Origin: CALABS01 sp050260775
GTDB taxonomy: Bacteria; Pseudomonadota; Alphaproteobacteria; Rhodospirillales; Magnetospirillaceae
Direction of reading: 5' to 3'
Assembly: GCA_050260775.1 (NCBI GenBank)
Contig: JBLNCP010000006.1
Location: 38,316 to 102,315 of the forward strand
DNA length: 64,000 bases
The notes beneath the pieces were generated by a model. That model had not been told where the DNA came from and did no database searches. It was given only the letters and a program-made list of their open reading frames with translations. Shown here piece after piece: positions 45,747 to 54,205 of this stretch. The translations under genes and the position numbers were made by a program. Position 1 is the stretch's first letter, and each line of letters begins with the position of its first letter.

Positions 45747-46732
45747 TGTCCCGCTTTCTCGCGACTGTCGTCCTCGTCCTCTCGCTGTCGGCCTGCGCCG
45801 CCCAATTCCACCTGCCGGGCCCGGCGGTGTCGGCGCCGCAGCTCAACCACGACCACTGGATCACCTCGGACGGCGCCCGCCTGCCGATCCGCGCCTGGCT
45901 GCCCAAGGGTCAGCCCACCGCCGTGGTGCTGGCGCTGCATGGAATGAACGACTATTCCAACGCCTTCGACGAGCCCGGCCACTACCTGGCCTCCAAGGGC
46001 ATCGCCGCCTATGCCTACGATCAGCGCGGCTTCGGCCTGGCCCCCCACGCGGGTTACTGGTCCTCGGGCGAGGCGATGGCCGCCGATTTGCGCATCGCCG
46101 CCGCCCTGGTGGCGGCCCGCCATCCCGGCATCCCCGTCTACCTGCTGGGCGAGAGCATGGGCGGAGCGGTCACCATGCTGGCGGTGGCCGGCGCGCCGCC
46201 ACCCGCCGTCAAGGGCGTGATCCTGTCGGCGCCGGCGGTGTGGGGGCGCTCCAGCATGGGCTTCTTCCAGCGCGCCGCCCTGTGGCTGGCCTATCAGGTG
46301 GCGCCGGGCATGACGCTCACCGGGCGCGGCCTGCACATCACGCCGTCGGACAACATCGAGATGCTGAAGAAGCTGTCGGCCGACCCATTGGTGCTCAAGG
46401 AGACCCGCGTCGACGCCATCGAGGGCCTGGTCGACCTGATGGACGAGGCGGCGGCGGTGGCGCCGAGCGTGCGGGTGCCGGCGCTGGTGCTTTACGGCGC
46501 CAAGGACGAGATCGTGCCGGCCGAGCCGACCTGGGCGATGATCCGCAGCCTGCCGGCCACCGGGTCGAGCCAGAAGCCCGCGCTCTATCCCGGCGGCTAC
46601 CACATGCTGCTGCGCGACCTGGAGGCCAAGGTGGTCCTCGACGACATCGTCGCCTGGATCGCCGATCCGGCGGCGCCGCTGCCCTCGGGGGCGGACGCCC
46701 GCGCCAGGGAGAAGCTGGCGGGCCGCGACTGA
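45746..46732 (+). CDS. Alpha/beta-hydrolase lipoprotein (monoacylglycerol lipase-like)
   Basis: The 328-residue protein has a lipobox at its N-terminus ('LVLSLSAC', Cys about 18), so it is probably a lipid-anchored periplasmic enzyme. The hydrolase core shows 'VVLALHGMNDYSNAF', 'YDQRGFG', nucleophile motif 'GESMGG', acid Asp in 'GAKDEIVP' and catalytic His in 'GGYHMLLRD'. It looks like the serine aminopeptidase/lysophospholipase S33 group. Cotranscribed with the ABC ATPase through a one-base overlap. Confidence 0.9.
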
Positions 46733-46800
46733 CGGCGGCCTTCCGGAAGCCCGGGGACTGCGGTATCGTTGCCGCCTGGGCTTCCTTCTGGGCGGACGTG

Positions 46801-47073
46801 ATGACCGGCGACCAGATTCTCGCAGATTCCCGCGCGTCGCTGGCCGATTTGCTGGCCGAAAAGGAGCGCCTCGACGCCATGCTGGACGAGGCGCTCGACA
46901 AGTTCGCCCTCCACGAGGAGGAGCTGAACGCCCGCTTCAAGCGGGCGCAGACCCCGGAGGAGACCGCCGCCCTGATGGCCGAGCGCGCCGGCATCGAGGA
47001 CATGCTGGGCATCGCCGCCCTGGTCGACCGCCTAGACGTCCTGCGCGAACTGATCGGGGGACGCCGGGGGTAA
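46801..47073 (+). CDS. Small coiled-coil protein of unknown function
   Basis: The 90-residue product is almost entirely helical with heptad-like charge spacing ('LLAEKERLDAMLDEALDKFA', 'EEELNARFKRAQTPEETAAL'). No cysteine, no signal peptide, no motif I recognise. The ATG is preceded by a GGGCGGACGTG stretch. It is 68 bases after the lipoprotein hydrolase and may be cotranscribed with it. Confidence 0.7.
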   Translation: MTGDQILADSRASLADLLAEKERLDAMLDEALDKFALHEEELNARFKRAQTPEETAALMAERAGIEDMLGIAALVDRLDVLRELIGGRRG

Positions 47074-47090
47074 GTGCCGGCCCCCTTTCC

Positions 47091-47193
47091 GTCATGCCCG
47101 CGGAAGCGGGGATCCACGTCTCCGAGCGGCAATGCGGTTCATCGGCGCGATCCCTGGATTTCCGCTTTCGCGGGAATGACGGGACGAGGGGGG
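47091..47193. repeat. REP-like inverted repeat
   Basis: 'GTCATGCCCGCGGAAGCGGG' plus 'GATCC' at the left faces 'GATCCCTGGATTTCCGCTTT' plus 'CGCGGGAATGACGGG' at the right, giving a long imperfect hairpin between the convergent coiled-coil and cobT genes. Confidence 0.7.
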
Positions 47194-48198
47194 TTACCCC
47201 TCGCTGACGCCCGCCTCGCCGAACGTCGCCATGCCGTTGTGGCAGGCCACGGCCGCCCGCACGAGTCCGACCGCCAGCGCGGCACCCGAGGCCTCGCCCA
47301 GGCGCATGCCCAGGTCCAGCAGCGGAGCCTTGCCGAGGCGTTCGATCAGCCGGCGGTGGCCCGGCTCGGCCGAGGCATGGGCCACCAGGCAGTGGTCGAG
47401 GGCTCCGGCGCATTCCGCATGAAGGGCGGCGGCGGCGGCGGTGCAGACGTAGCCGTCCAGCAGCACCGGGACGCGCAGCAGGCGGGCGGCCAGCACGGCG
47501 CCCGCCATGGCCGCCAACTCGCGGCCGCCCAGGCAGCGCAGGATGTCCAGCCCGGACTGGCCGGCATGCCGGGCGACACCTTGGGCCACGACCTCGGTCT
47601 TGCGCGACAATGCCGAGCCCTCGACGCCGGTGCCGCGTCCGGTCCACTCGCCGGCGTCGCCGCCGAACAGCGCGCACGGGATCGCCGCGGCGGGCGTGGT
47701 ATTGCCGATCCCCATCTCGCCGATGGCCAGAAGGTCGGTGTCGGCGGGCACCGAGGCCATACCGGCGTTGACGGCGGCGACGAATTCCGCCTCGGTCATG
47801 GCGGGGCCCTGGGTGAAGTCGGCGGTGGGGGTGTCGAGGTCGAGCGCCACCACCTGCAGCTCGGTGCCGAACGCCTTGCACAGCTGGTTGATCGCCGCGC
47901 CGCCCCGCTCGAAATTCATCACCATCTGTACGGTGACCTCGGCCGGGAACGCCGAGACCCCAAGGGCGGCCACCCCGTGGTTGCCGGCAAAGACGCGGGC
48001 GCGCGGAGTTTCCAGGCGCGGCGGATGGCGGCCCTGCCAGGCGGCCATCCACGCGGAGATCTCCTCCAGGCGGCCGAGCGCCCCACCCGGCTTGGTCAAC
48101 TGGGGATCGCGGGCCGCCCAGGCCGCCTGCGCCGCAACATCGGGGCCGGGGAGGTCGCTCAAGCGGGCGCGGAGGTCCGCCACACTAGAAATGGTCAT
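47194..48198 (-). CDS. cobT: Nicotinate-nucleotide-dimethylbenzimidazole phosphoribosyltransferase
   Basis: CobT activates dimethylbenzimidazole to alpha-ribazole phosphate for the lower ligand of cobalamin. The 334-residue product has 'LTKPGGALGRLEEI' at the start, 'VFAGNHGVAALGVSAFPAEV' and the catalytic-base region 'EMGIGNTTPAAA'. Start ATG 48198 chosen; a TTG two codons upstream has better spacing to GGAGG and is possible. It is divergent from cobS; no cobalamin riboswitch is visible in the 78-base gap. Confidence 0.95.
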   Translation of the reverse strand: MTISSVADLRARLSDLPGPDVAAQAAWAARDPQLTKPGGALGRLEEISAWMAAWQGRHPPRLETPRARVFAGNHGVAALGVSAFPAEVTVQMVMNFERGGAAINQLCKAFGTELQVVALDLDTPTADFTQGPAMTEAEFVAAVNAGMASVPADTDLLAIGEMGIGNTTPAAAIPCALFGGDAGEWTGRGTGVEGSALSRKTEVVAQGVARHAGQSGLDILRCLGGRELAAMAGAVLAARLLRVPVLLDGYVCTAAAAALHAECAGALDHCLVAHASAEPGHRRLIERLGKAPLLDLGMRLGEASGAALAVGLVRAAVACHNGMATFGEAGVSEG

Positions 48199-48276
48199 AT
48201 TCAAAGGAAACCTCCCCAAGATGTTGCGTGTGCGCAGGGTTCCGTCCTATAACCGATCCATCACACGGCGTCACCA

Positions 48277-49068
48277 ATGATGAATGCATCCGAGCCCGCT
48301 CAAGAAATCTCGTCGCCCTGGCGCACCGCCGTGGCCGACCTCCATCTCGCCGCCGCCTTCCTGACCCGCCTGCCGCTGCCCGATTGCGGGCTGGTGCCCG
48401 CGGGCGGATTGGCGCGGGCGATGCGCGCCTTCCCGCTGGTCGGGGCCGTGGTCGGGCTGGCCGGCGGCGCGGTGTTCGTCCTGACGCGGGCGGTCCTGCC
48501 GGGGATGGTGGCGGCGCTGCTGGCCGTGCTGGCCGGAATCCTGCTGACCGGCGCCCTGCATGAGGACGGGCTGGCCGACACCGCCGACGGTCTGGGCGCC
48601 CGCGGCGGGCGCGAGCGTCGGCTCGAGGTCATGCGCGATTCCCGCACCGGCGCCTACGGCGTGCTGGCGCTGATTTTCACCGTGGCGCTGCGCGCCGTCG
48701 CCCTGGCGGCGGCGCCGACCGCGCTTCTGGGACTGGGGGCGTTGGTGGCGGCGCATGCGCTGGGCCGGGCGCTGATCCCGGCCGTCATGCAGATCATGCC
48801 GCCGGCCCGCGCCGACGGCCTGGGGGCCTCGGCCGGCATCCCCGATGCCAGCGTGGCCGCCACGGCCGGCGTGCTCGGTCTGGTGCTGGCGCTGGCCGGC
48901 CTCGGCATCGCCGCGCTGCCGGCCATCGCCGCGGCCCTGGTCGGCGCCGGCGCGGTGGTGTGGTTGGCGCGGCGCACCCTCGGCGGCTACACCGGCGATG
49001 TCCTGGGGGCGGTGGAGCAGGCGGCCGAGGCCGCGGTTCTGGTTGCCGCCGCGGGGGTGTGGTCATGA
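48277..49068 (+). CDS. cobS: Adenosylcobinamide-GDP ribazoletransferase
   Basis: The 263-residue integral membrane enzyme joins the nucleotide loop to the corrin ring. It has the acidic metal-binding motif 'GALHEDGLADTADGLGA' (about residues 92-108), followed by 'RDSRTGAYG', both diagnostic of CobS. Several hydrophobic segments follow. Its stop overlaps the next gene (ATGA at 49065-49068). Confidence 0.95.
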   Translation: MMNASEPAQEISSPWRTAVADLHLAAAFLTRLPLPDCGLVPAGGLARAMRAFPLVGAVVGLAGGAVFVLTRAVLPGMVAALLAVLAGILLTGALHEDGLADTADGLGARGGRERRLEVMRDSRTGAYGVLALIFTVALRAVALAAAPTALLGLGALVAAHALGRALIPAVMQIMPPARADGLGASAGIPDASVAATAGVLGLVLALAGLGIAALPAIAAALVGAGAVVWLARRTLGGYTGDVLGAVEQAAEAAVLVAAAGVWS

Positions 49069-49664
49069 CCGCGCGCTGGTGGCTGGTCCGGCATGCCCCG
49101 GTGCCCTGTCCGCATGGGCGCATCCAGGGGCGCCTCGACGTCGCCTGCGACGTCTCCGACGAGGAGGATTTCCGTCAGCTGGCGCAGCGCATTCCCGCCA
49201 ATTCCGTGCTGATCGAAAGCGGCCTGATGCGCTGCCGCCAAACAGCCGGCGCGCTGGAGACCGCGGGCCTGGTGCTGCCGCCGCCCCTCGTCGAGCCCGA
49301 GCTGGTCGAGCAGGATTTCGGGCGCTGGCAGGGCAAGAGCTGGATGGAGCTGGAGGCGGCCAAGGATCCCGGCCTTGCCGGCTTCTGGGCCGACCCCGCC
49401 GAGAATACCCCGCCCGGCGGCGAGAGCTTTGGCACCATGTGCGCCCGGGTCGCCCGCGCCATCCTGCGCCACAGCGAGCAGAATCCCGGCCGCGACATCG
49501 TCGCCATCGTCCATGCCGGCACGGTGCGGGCCGCGCTGGCCATGGCGCTGGGGATCACGCCGGCCCAGGCCCTGCGTTTCGCGGTGCAGCCGCTGTCGCT
49601 CACCCGCCTCGACGCCACGCCGGACGGCTGGCGCGTCGAATGCGTCAACGTCACCGCGGTGTGA
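49065..49664 (+). CDS. Histidine phosphatase, CobC-like
   Basis: The 199-residue protein has the phosphohistidine motif 'LVRHAPV' (Arg9, His10) and a second catalytic His in 'VAIVHAGTVRAAL'. Coupled to cobS, it is probably the alpha-ribazole phosphatase that removes phosphate after CobS (or from alpha-ribazole phosphate). It ends one base before the convergent rlmJ stop. Confidence 0.85.
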   Translation: MTARWWLVRHAPVPCPHGRIQGRLDVACDVSDEEDFRQLAQRIPANSVLIESGLMRCRQTAGALETAGLVLPPPLVEPELVEQDFGRWQGKSWMELEAAKDPGLAGFWADPAENTPPGGESFGTMCARVARAILRHSEQNPGRDIVAIVHAGTVRAALAMALGITPAQALRFAVQPLSLTRLDATPDGWRVECVNVTAV

Positions 49665-50492
49665 TCAGGCCTCGCCGACCAGCCATTCCAGCCGGTGGGA
49701 GCCCTCGACGGGCGACAGCACGCGGGCCAGCCACGGCAGCAGCGCCGCCAAGGACTCGTCGAGCTTCCACGGCGGATTGATCAGGGCCAGGCCGCAGCCG
49801 TTCAGGGTCGCGGGATCGTCTCCCGCCCGGGTCATCACCTCGGCGACCAGCAGCTTGCCGGGACCCAGCATGGCCAGGTCGGCGAGGAAGCGTTCCACCG
49901 GCTGGCGCGCCTTGATCGGATACCATAGGGCGTAAAGACCGGTCGGCCAGCGCTTGAGCCCCTGGGCCATGCCCCGGCGCATGCGCTCGAATTCGTCCTT
50001 CACCTCGAACGGCGGGTCGATGAGCACGAGGCCGCGCCGCTCGGGCGGCGGCAGCAGCGCCTTGAGAGCGGCGTAGCCGTCCATGTGATGGACGCCCACC
50101 CGGCGGTCGGCGGCGAACAGCCGCTTGAGCTGGGCATTGTCCTCGGGGTGCAACTCGCAGAGGGCGAGGCGGTCGTGGGGGCGGGCCGATGCCGCCACCA
50201 CCCAGGGCGAGCCGGGATAGCGCCCGTCGGGGAGGCCGCGCACCACGTCGAGATAGGCCCGGATCTCCGCCGGTGCTTCGGCTTCCGCCATCACCCGGCC
50301 GATGCCGGCCTCCCACTCACGGGTCTTCCCCGCCTGTTCCGACTCGAGGTCGTAGAGGCCGATGCCGGCGTGGGTGTCGAGATAAAGAAAAGCGCCGTCC
50401 TTCTTCTTGAGATGTTCGACGACCAGCGCGAGGACGGCGTGCTTGATGACGTCCGCGAAATTTCCGGCGTGATAGGCGTGGCGGTAATTCAT
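49665..50492 (-). CDS. rlmJ: 23S rRNA (adenine2030-N6)-methyltransferase
   Basis: The 275-residue protein opens 'MNYRHAYHAGNFADVIKHAV', diagnostic of RlmJ, with 'YLDTHAGIGLYDL' as SAM-binding site and the N6-adenine catalytic motif 'VLIDPPFE' (DPPF). It modifies 23S rRNA in domain V. Single gene, convergent with the cobSC unit. Confidence 0.95.
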   Translation of the reverse strand: MNYRHAYHAGNFADVIKHAVLALVVEHLKKKDGAFLYLDTHAGIGLYDLESEQAGKTREWEAGIGRVMAEAEAPAEIRAYLDVVRGLPDGRYPGSPWVVAASARPHDRLALCELHPEDNAQLKRLFAADRRVGVHHMDGYAALKALLPPPERRGLVLIDPPFEVKDEFERMRRGMAQGLKRWPTGLYALWYPIKARQPVERFLADLAMLGPGKLLVAEVMTRAGDDPATLNGCGLALINPPWKLDESLAALLPWLARVLSPVEGSHRLEWLVGEA

Positions 50493-50724
50493 GGCGGCTG
50501 TCTATCCCAGAACCACGGCCATGTCACCCCCGGCGAGATCCCATCGATTGGGGATGGGCGGGGATACGCACAATAAACGGCGGCGCGAAACCATCGCCGC
50601 GGCAAACAATCCGGCGGCGCGCGGGGGCAACCAATTTGGGTATGTTGCGCCTCTCTTAATCATCAGGTACATCTTGGCACAGGGTAGCGACGATTTTTTC
50701 TGCAATTCCTGGGGGGGAAGGTTC

Positions 50725-51249
50725 ATGGCGAGGTCCGACGTCCACCTGTCGGGGGTGGAGCGCACGTTCGGCGCCGACGAGATCATCGTCAGCAAGACCG
50801 ATACCAAGGGGCGGATCATCTACGCCAACGAGGTTTTCCTGCGTTTGGCGGGGTATTCCGAGCGCGAGATCCTCAACCAGCCGCACAGCATCATCCGCCA
50901 TCCGGCGATGCCGCGCTGCGTGTTCAAGCTCCTGTGGGACACCATCGAGGCGGGCAAGGAATGCTTCGCCTATGTTTTGAATCGCTCCAAGAACGGCGAC
51001 CATTACTGGGTGCTCGCGCACGTGACCCCCACCTTCGACGCCAAGGGCCAGATCGTCAGCTACCACTCGAACCGCCGGGTGCCGCGGCGCGAGGCGGTGG
51101 CCAAGGCGGAAGGCCTGTACCGGGAATTGCTGGCGATCGAACAGGGGCATGAGGATCGCAAGACGGGGATGCTGGCCGCGTTCCAGGCCATGGTCGACAA
51201 GCTGCAGGCATCGGGGGTGCCTTACGATGAATTCGTCTTCAGTCTCTAA
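50725..51249 (+). CDS. Aer-type PAS sensor protein
   Basis: The 174-residue cytoplasmic protein is a single PAS domain (about residues 18-125) plus a helical tail. It strongly resembles the FAD-binding PAS of the aerotaxis receptor Aer: 'GYSEREILNQPHSIIRHPAMP' in part, 'NRSKNGDHYWVLAHVTP' and 'IVSYHSNRRVPRREAV'. There is no membrane or signalling domain; instead the next gene, overlapping by 23 bases, encodes a receptor with a membrane hairpin and MCP domain. Together they look like Aer split in two. The start at 50725 follows a G-rich site. Confidence 0.9.
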   Translation: MARSDVHLSGVERTFGADEIIVSKTDTKGRIIYANEVFLRLAGYSEREILNQPHSIIRHPAMPRCVFKLLWDTIEAGKECFAYVLNRSKNGDHYWVLAHVTPTFDAKGQIVSYHSNRRVPRREAVAKAEGLYRELLAIEQGHEDRKTGMLAAFQAMVDKLQASGVPYDEFVFSL

Positions 51250-52537
51250 GGCGCTGTCGGCCGCCGCCGTCGCCGCGGTGGCGGCGTTGGCGGTGCTGGT
51301 GCTCGAACTGGTCGATGGCCACATGGGCGACGCCGCCGTCGCCGCCTTGGCCGTCCTTGCGGCGGCCACGTCGGCTGCCGCCGTGCTCAAGGCCCGCGCC
51401 GACATCTACCGCACCACCGACATCCTGAGCCAGGCGGCCGCCGGCCGCCTCGACGTGCGCGTCGTCGGCATCACCGAGGGCGGTGTGCTCGGTCGCCTGG
51501 ACCGCAGCGTCAACCGCCTGCTCGATCTCACCGAAGCCTTCACCAAGGAGGCCGACGCCGCCATGGCGATGACGGCGCAGGGACGCTATTTCCGGCACAT
51601 CCTGCTGGAAGGCCTGGTGGGCGAGTTCGCCGACCATGCGCGCCTCATCAACGACGCGCTTTCAAGCATGGAGCGCAAGTCGAAGGAATTCGTCACCGAA
51701 GCGACCGGCGTCGGCAACACCATCAAGCACATGAGCCAGGCGGTCGCCGCCACCGCCACCGAGCTGGAAGCCACCGCGTCGCAGATGAGCGACATCGCCA
51801 GCCAGACCTCTGAGCGGTCGCAGACCGTGGCCCGCGCCGCCGAGGACGCCTCGTCCCACACCGAATCTGTGGCCGCCGCCGCCGAGCAGGTCTCGGCCGG
51901 CATCCGCGAGGTGGCGCGCCGTATCACCCACTCGGCCGAGATGGCCGGCGAGACCGTGCGCGTGGCGGCCGAGACCGACCAGGCCATCCAGGGCCTGCTG
52001 GAGGCGGCGCAGAAGATCGGCGAGGTGGTCAACCTGATCACCGAGATCGCCAGCCAGACCAACCTGCTGGCGCTCAACGCCACCATCGAGGCGGCACGCG
52101 CCGGCGAAGCCGGCAAGGGCTTCGCCGTCGTGGCCAACGAGGTCAAGCATCTCGCCAACCAGACGGCGCGCGCCACCGACGAGATCTCGGCCCAGATCGA
52201 CGGCATGCGCCAAGCGACCGGCCAAGCCGCCTCGGCGGTGCGCAACATCGCCACCAAGATCCGCGACATCAACGACAACGCCACCGGCATCGCCGCCTCG
52301 ACCGAGCAGCAAAGCGCGGCGGTGGCGGACATGTCGCGGTCGATCCGCGAGGTGGCGGCCGACGTCCATACCGTCGCCAACACCATCAGCGAGGTCGCCG
52401 ACGTCGCCGGCACCGCCACCGAAGCCGCCAACCAGGTGCTGGTCGCCGCCGCCGACATGGCGCAGCGGACGGTCAGCATGAACGACGATATCGACGGCTT
52501 CGTCGGCCGCGTGTGCAGCGGCATCCGCATGCAGTAG
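51227..52537 (+). CDS. Methyl-accepting chemotaxis protein without periplasmic sensor
   Basis: The 436-residue protein begins with two closely spaced membrane helices ('SAAAVAAVAALAVLVLELV' and 'AAVAALAVLAAATSAAAVL') with almost no periplasmic loop, then a HAMP-like stretch and the MCP hairpin with tip 'EIASQTNLLALNATIEAARA'. Without a ligand domain it needs a sensory partner; the overlapping upstream PAS gene supplies one. The start at 51227 (ATG within the PAS coding end) implies translational coupling. Confidence 0.9.
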   Translation: MNSSSVSKALSAAAVAAVAALAVLVLELVDGHMGDAAVAALAVLAAATSAAAVLKARADIYRTTDILSQAAAGRLDVRVVGITEGGVLGRLDRSVNRLLDLTEAFTKEADAAMAMTAQGRYFRHILLEGLVGEFADHARLINDALSSMERKSKEFVTEATGVGNTIKHMSQAVAATATELEATASQMSDIASQTSERSQTVARAAEDASSHTESVAAAAEQVSAGIREVARRITHSAEMAGETVRVAAETDQAIQGLLEAAQKIGEVVNLITEIASQTNLLALNATIEAARAGEAGKGFAVVANEVKHLANQTARATDEISAQIDGMRQATGQAASAVRNIATKIRDINDNATGIAASTEQQSAAVADMSRSIREVAADVHTVANTISEVADVAGTATEAANQVLVAAADMAQRTVSMNDDIDGFVGRVCSGIRMQ

Positions 52538-52585
52538 GGATCTCGCCGGGTCGCCCCGGATAAGGTCCCTCCTCCCTGCGGTCTT

Positions 52586-52614
52586 CGGGATGACATCAAA
52601 TGCCTGTCATCCCG
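52586..52614. terminator. Hairpin between convergent receptor and DUF2795 genes
   Basis: CGGGATGACA pairs perfectly with TGTCATCCCG across a 9-base loop. It is part of a wider REP-like inverted repeat (about 52565-52640) and probably stops transcription from both sides. Confidence 0.6.
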
Positions 52615-52641
52615 AGCCGCCCGGCCGGCGTGGAATGATCC

Positions 52642-52839
52642 CTACTTGTTGGCTTCGCCCACCCCCTTGAACACGTCGGCCATCGAGGTGTATTCGGCGT
52701 CCGGCATCTTCTGGATGACGTTGACCACGTCCTGGTCGGCGTTGTTGCGCCGGGCGTGCTCGACTAGGCCCTGCTTGTTGCAGGGGAAGTCGATGCCGTG
52801 GAGCGACTGGGCGATGACGGCGGTGTTGGTGAAGCTCAT
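52642..52839 (-). CDS. DUF2795 small protein
   Basis: The 65-residue protein is a full-length DUF2795 domain ('LHGIDFPCNKQGLVEHARRN' and 'VINVIQKMPDAEY'-like, read as VVNVIQKMPDAEYTSMADVF). The fold is a small helical bundle, function unknown. GGAGGG lies just upstream of the ATG. It is divergent from the asd leader. Confidence 0.88.
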   Translation of the reverse strand: MSFTNTAVIAQSLHGIDFPCNKQGLVEHARRNNADQDVVNVIQKMPDAEYTSMADVFKGVGEANK

Positions 52840-52906
52840 GCGACCCTCCTCAGGTTCGGCCTTGCCGCTCCCAACGCCCGGGCCGCGGGGCGTGTTCCCT
52901 TTCCGC

Positions 52907-52935
52907 TTGCGCCGCCTGGGGGCTTAGGCTAAAGC
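52907..52935 (+). promoter_or_regulatory. Possible promoter of the asd leader
   Basis: TTGCGC at 52907 and TAAAGC at 52930 are 17 bases apart, matching three of six consensus bases each. A start near 52942 would give the short 5' leader usual in attenuators. Weak evidence. Confidence 0.25.
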
Positions 52936-52953
52936 TACGCCTCCGACGGAGGA

Positions 52954-53061
52954 ATGATGAGCGATCGCCTGACCATCGCCGATGCTGAGATCGCCCGGGC
53001 CCAGGCCCAGGCGTCGACCTTCGTCGCCACGACCAAAACCGGCACTACCACCACCGCCTGA
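52954..53061 (+). CDS. Threonine-rich leader peptide of asd
   Basis: A 35-codon frame starts at ATGATG (52954 or 52957), with GGAGG at 52948-52952 as ribosome-binding site, and ends at TGA 53059-53061. Its last ten codons are Thr-Thr-Lys-Thr-Gly-Thr-Thr-Thr-Thr-Ala: seven threonines, encoded ACG, ACC, ACC, ACT, ACC, ACC, ACC between 53029 and 53055. This resembles the control region of E. coli thrL. The stop codon touches the first arm of a possible antiterminator (53062-53069), and an intrinsic terminator follows before asd. The peptide itself probably has no function; ribosome stalling at Thr codons would be the signal. Confidence 0.8.
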   Translation: MMSDRLTIADAEIARAQAQASTFVATTKTGTTTTA

Positions 53062-53101
53062 CGCGGGCCGGTTCGTCACGACTGCACGAAAAAGGCCCGC
53101 G
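53062..53101 (+). promoter_or_regulatory. Putative antiterminator pairing of the asd attenuator
   Basis: CGCGGGCC (53062-53069), directly after the leader stop, is exactly complementary to GGCCCGCG (53094-53101), which is the left arm of the terminator. The two pairings exclude each other. A ribosome waiting at Thr codons would leave 53062-53069 free to pair; a ribosome reaching the stop would cover it. Confidence 0.7.
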
Positions 53102-53123
53102 GACAGCACCCCGCGGGCCTTTT
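53090..53123 (+). terminator. Intrinsic terminator (attenuator) ahead of asd
   Basis: AAAAGGCCCGCGG (53090-53102) pairs with CCGCGGGCCTTTT (53111-53123) across an 8-base loop, giving a GC-rich stem ending in TTTT, 55 bases before the asd ATG. No complete gene precedes it other than the leader frame, so it is positioned as an attenuator. Confidence 0.9.
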
Positions 53124-53178
53124 CGTTATCCGGATAGGGCGCCACGGGAGCCAAGGGCTCCGGAGAGGAGAGAAGGAA

Positions 53179-54198
53179 ATGGGTTTCAAGGTTGCTGTGA
53201 TCGGCGCCACCGGGAATGTGGGCCGCGAGATGCTGCAGACGCTGATCGACCGGAACTTCCCGGTCGATGACGTCGTGGCGCTTGCGTCCGAGCGTTCGGT
53301 CGGCAAGGAAGTGTCGTTCGGCGACGACAAGGTGCTGAAGGTCAAGGACCTGGCGACCTTCGACTTCAAGGGCTGGGACATCGCGCTGTCGTCCCCCGGT
53401 GCCAAGGTGTCCGCCCAGCACAGCCCGCGTGCCGCCGCCGCAGGCTGCGTGGTGGTCGACAACACCTCGCATTTCCGCATGGACCCCGACGTGCCGCTGG
53501 TGGTGCCCGAGGTCAATCCCGAGGCGATCGCCGGCTACACCAAGAAGGGCATCATCGCCAACCCCAACTGCTCGACCATCCAGATGGTGGTGGCGCTGAA
53601 GCCGCTGCACCAGCTCGCCAAGATCAAGCGCGTCGTCGTCTCGACCTACCAGTCGGTGTCGGGCGCCGGCAAGGAAGGCATGGACGAGCTGTTCGAGCAG
53701 ACTCGCGCCGTCTACGTCAACGATTCGCGCGATCCCCGCAAGTTCCCCAAGCCGATCGCCTTCAACCTCATCCCCCAGATCGACGTCTTCATGGATGACG
53801 GCTCGACCAAGGAAGAGTGGAAGATGGTTGTCGAGACCAAGAAGATCCTCGACCCCGCCATCAAGGTGAACGCCACCTGCGTGCGCGTGCCGGTGTTCGT
53901 CGGCCACTCGGAATCGGTCAACGTTGAGTTCGAGAACCCGATCTCGGTCGACCAGGCCTGGGAAGTGCTGCGCGAGGCGCCCGGCGTCGTCGTCTACGAC
54001 CAGCGCGAGGCCGGCGGCTACGCCACCCCGGTCGAATGCGTCGGCGAGGATGCGGTCTATGTCTCGCGCCTGCGCGAGGACCCGACCATCGAGAACGGCC
54101 TGTCGTTCTGGTGCGTGTCGGACAACCTGCGCAAGGGCGCCGCGCTCAACGCGGTGCAGATCGCCGAGGTCCTGGCGCGCGACTACCTGAAGAAGTAA
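53179..54198 (+). CDS. asd: Aspartate-semialdehyde dehydrogenase
   Basis: The 339-residue enzyme reduces aspartyl phosphate to aspartate semialdehyde, the branch point to lysine/diaminopimelate, threonine and methionine. NADP-binding 'VAVIGATGNVGREML' opens the protein; the catalytic Cys131 is in 'NPNCSTIQ', and the active-site His lies near 'RVPVFVGHSESVN'. Strong GGAGAGGAGAGAAGG precedes the ATG. A leader peptide, antiterminator and terminator upstream suggest control by threonyl-tRNA charging. thrC is 25 kb away; no lysC or hom is nearby. Confidence 0.97.
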   Translation: MGFKVAVIGATGNVGREMLQTLIDRNFPVDDVVALASERSVGKEVSFGDDKVLKVKDLATFDFKGWDIALSSPGAKVSAQHSPRAAAAGCVVVDNTSHFRMDPDVPLVVPEVNPEAIAGYTKKGIIANPNCSTIQMVVALKPLHQLAKIKRVVVSTYQSVSGAGKEGMDELFEQTRAVYVNDSRDPRKFPKPIAFNLIPQIDVFMDDGSTKEEWKMVVETKKILDPAIKVNATCVRVPVFVGHSESVNVEFENPISVDQAWEVLREAPGVVVYDQREAGGYATPVECVGEDAVYVSRLREDPTIENGLSFWCVSDNLRKGAALNAVQIAEVLARDYLKK

Positions 54199-54205
54199 GG
54201 GCTGC

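Noticed and set aside
48220..48276. A cobalamin riboswitch between cobT and cobS
   Set aside because: The gap is too short and has no B12-box sequence.
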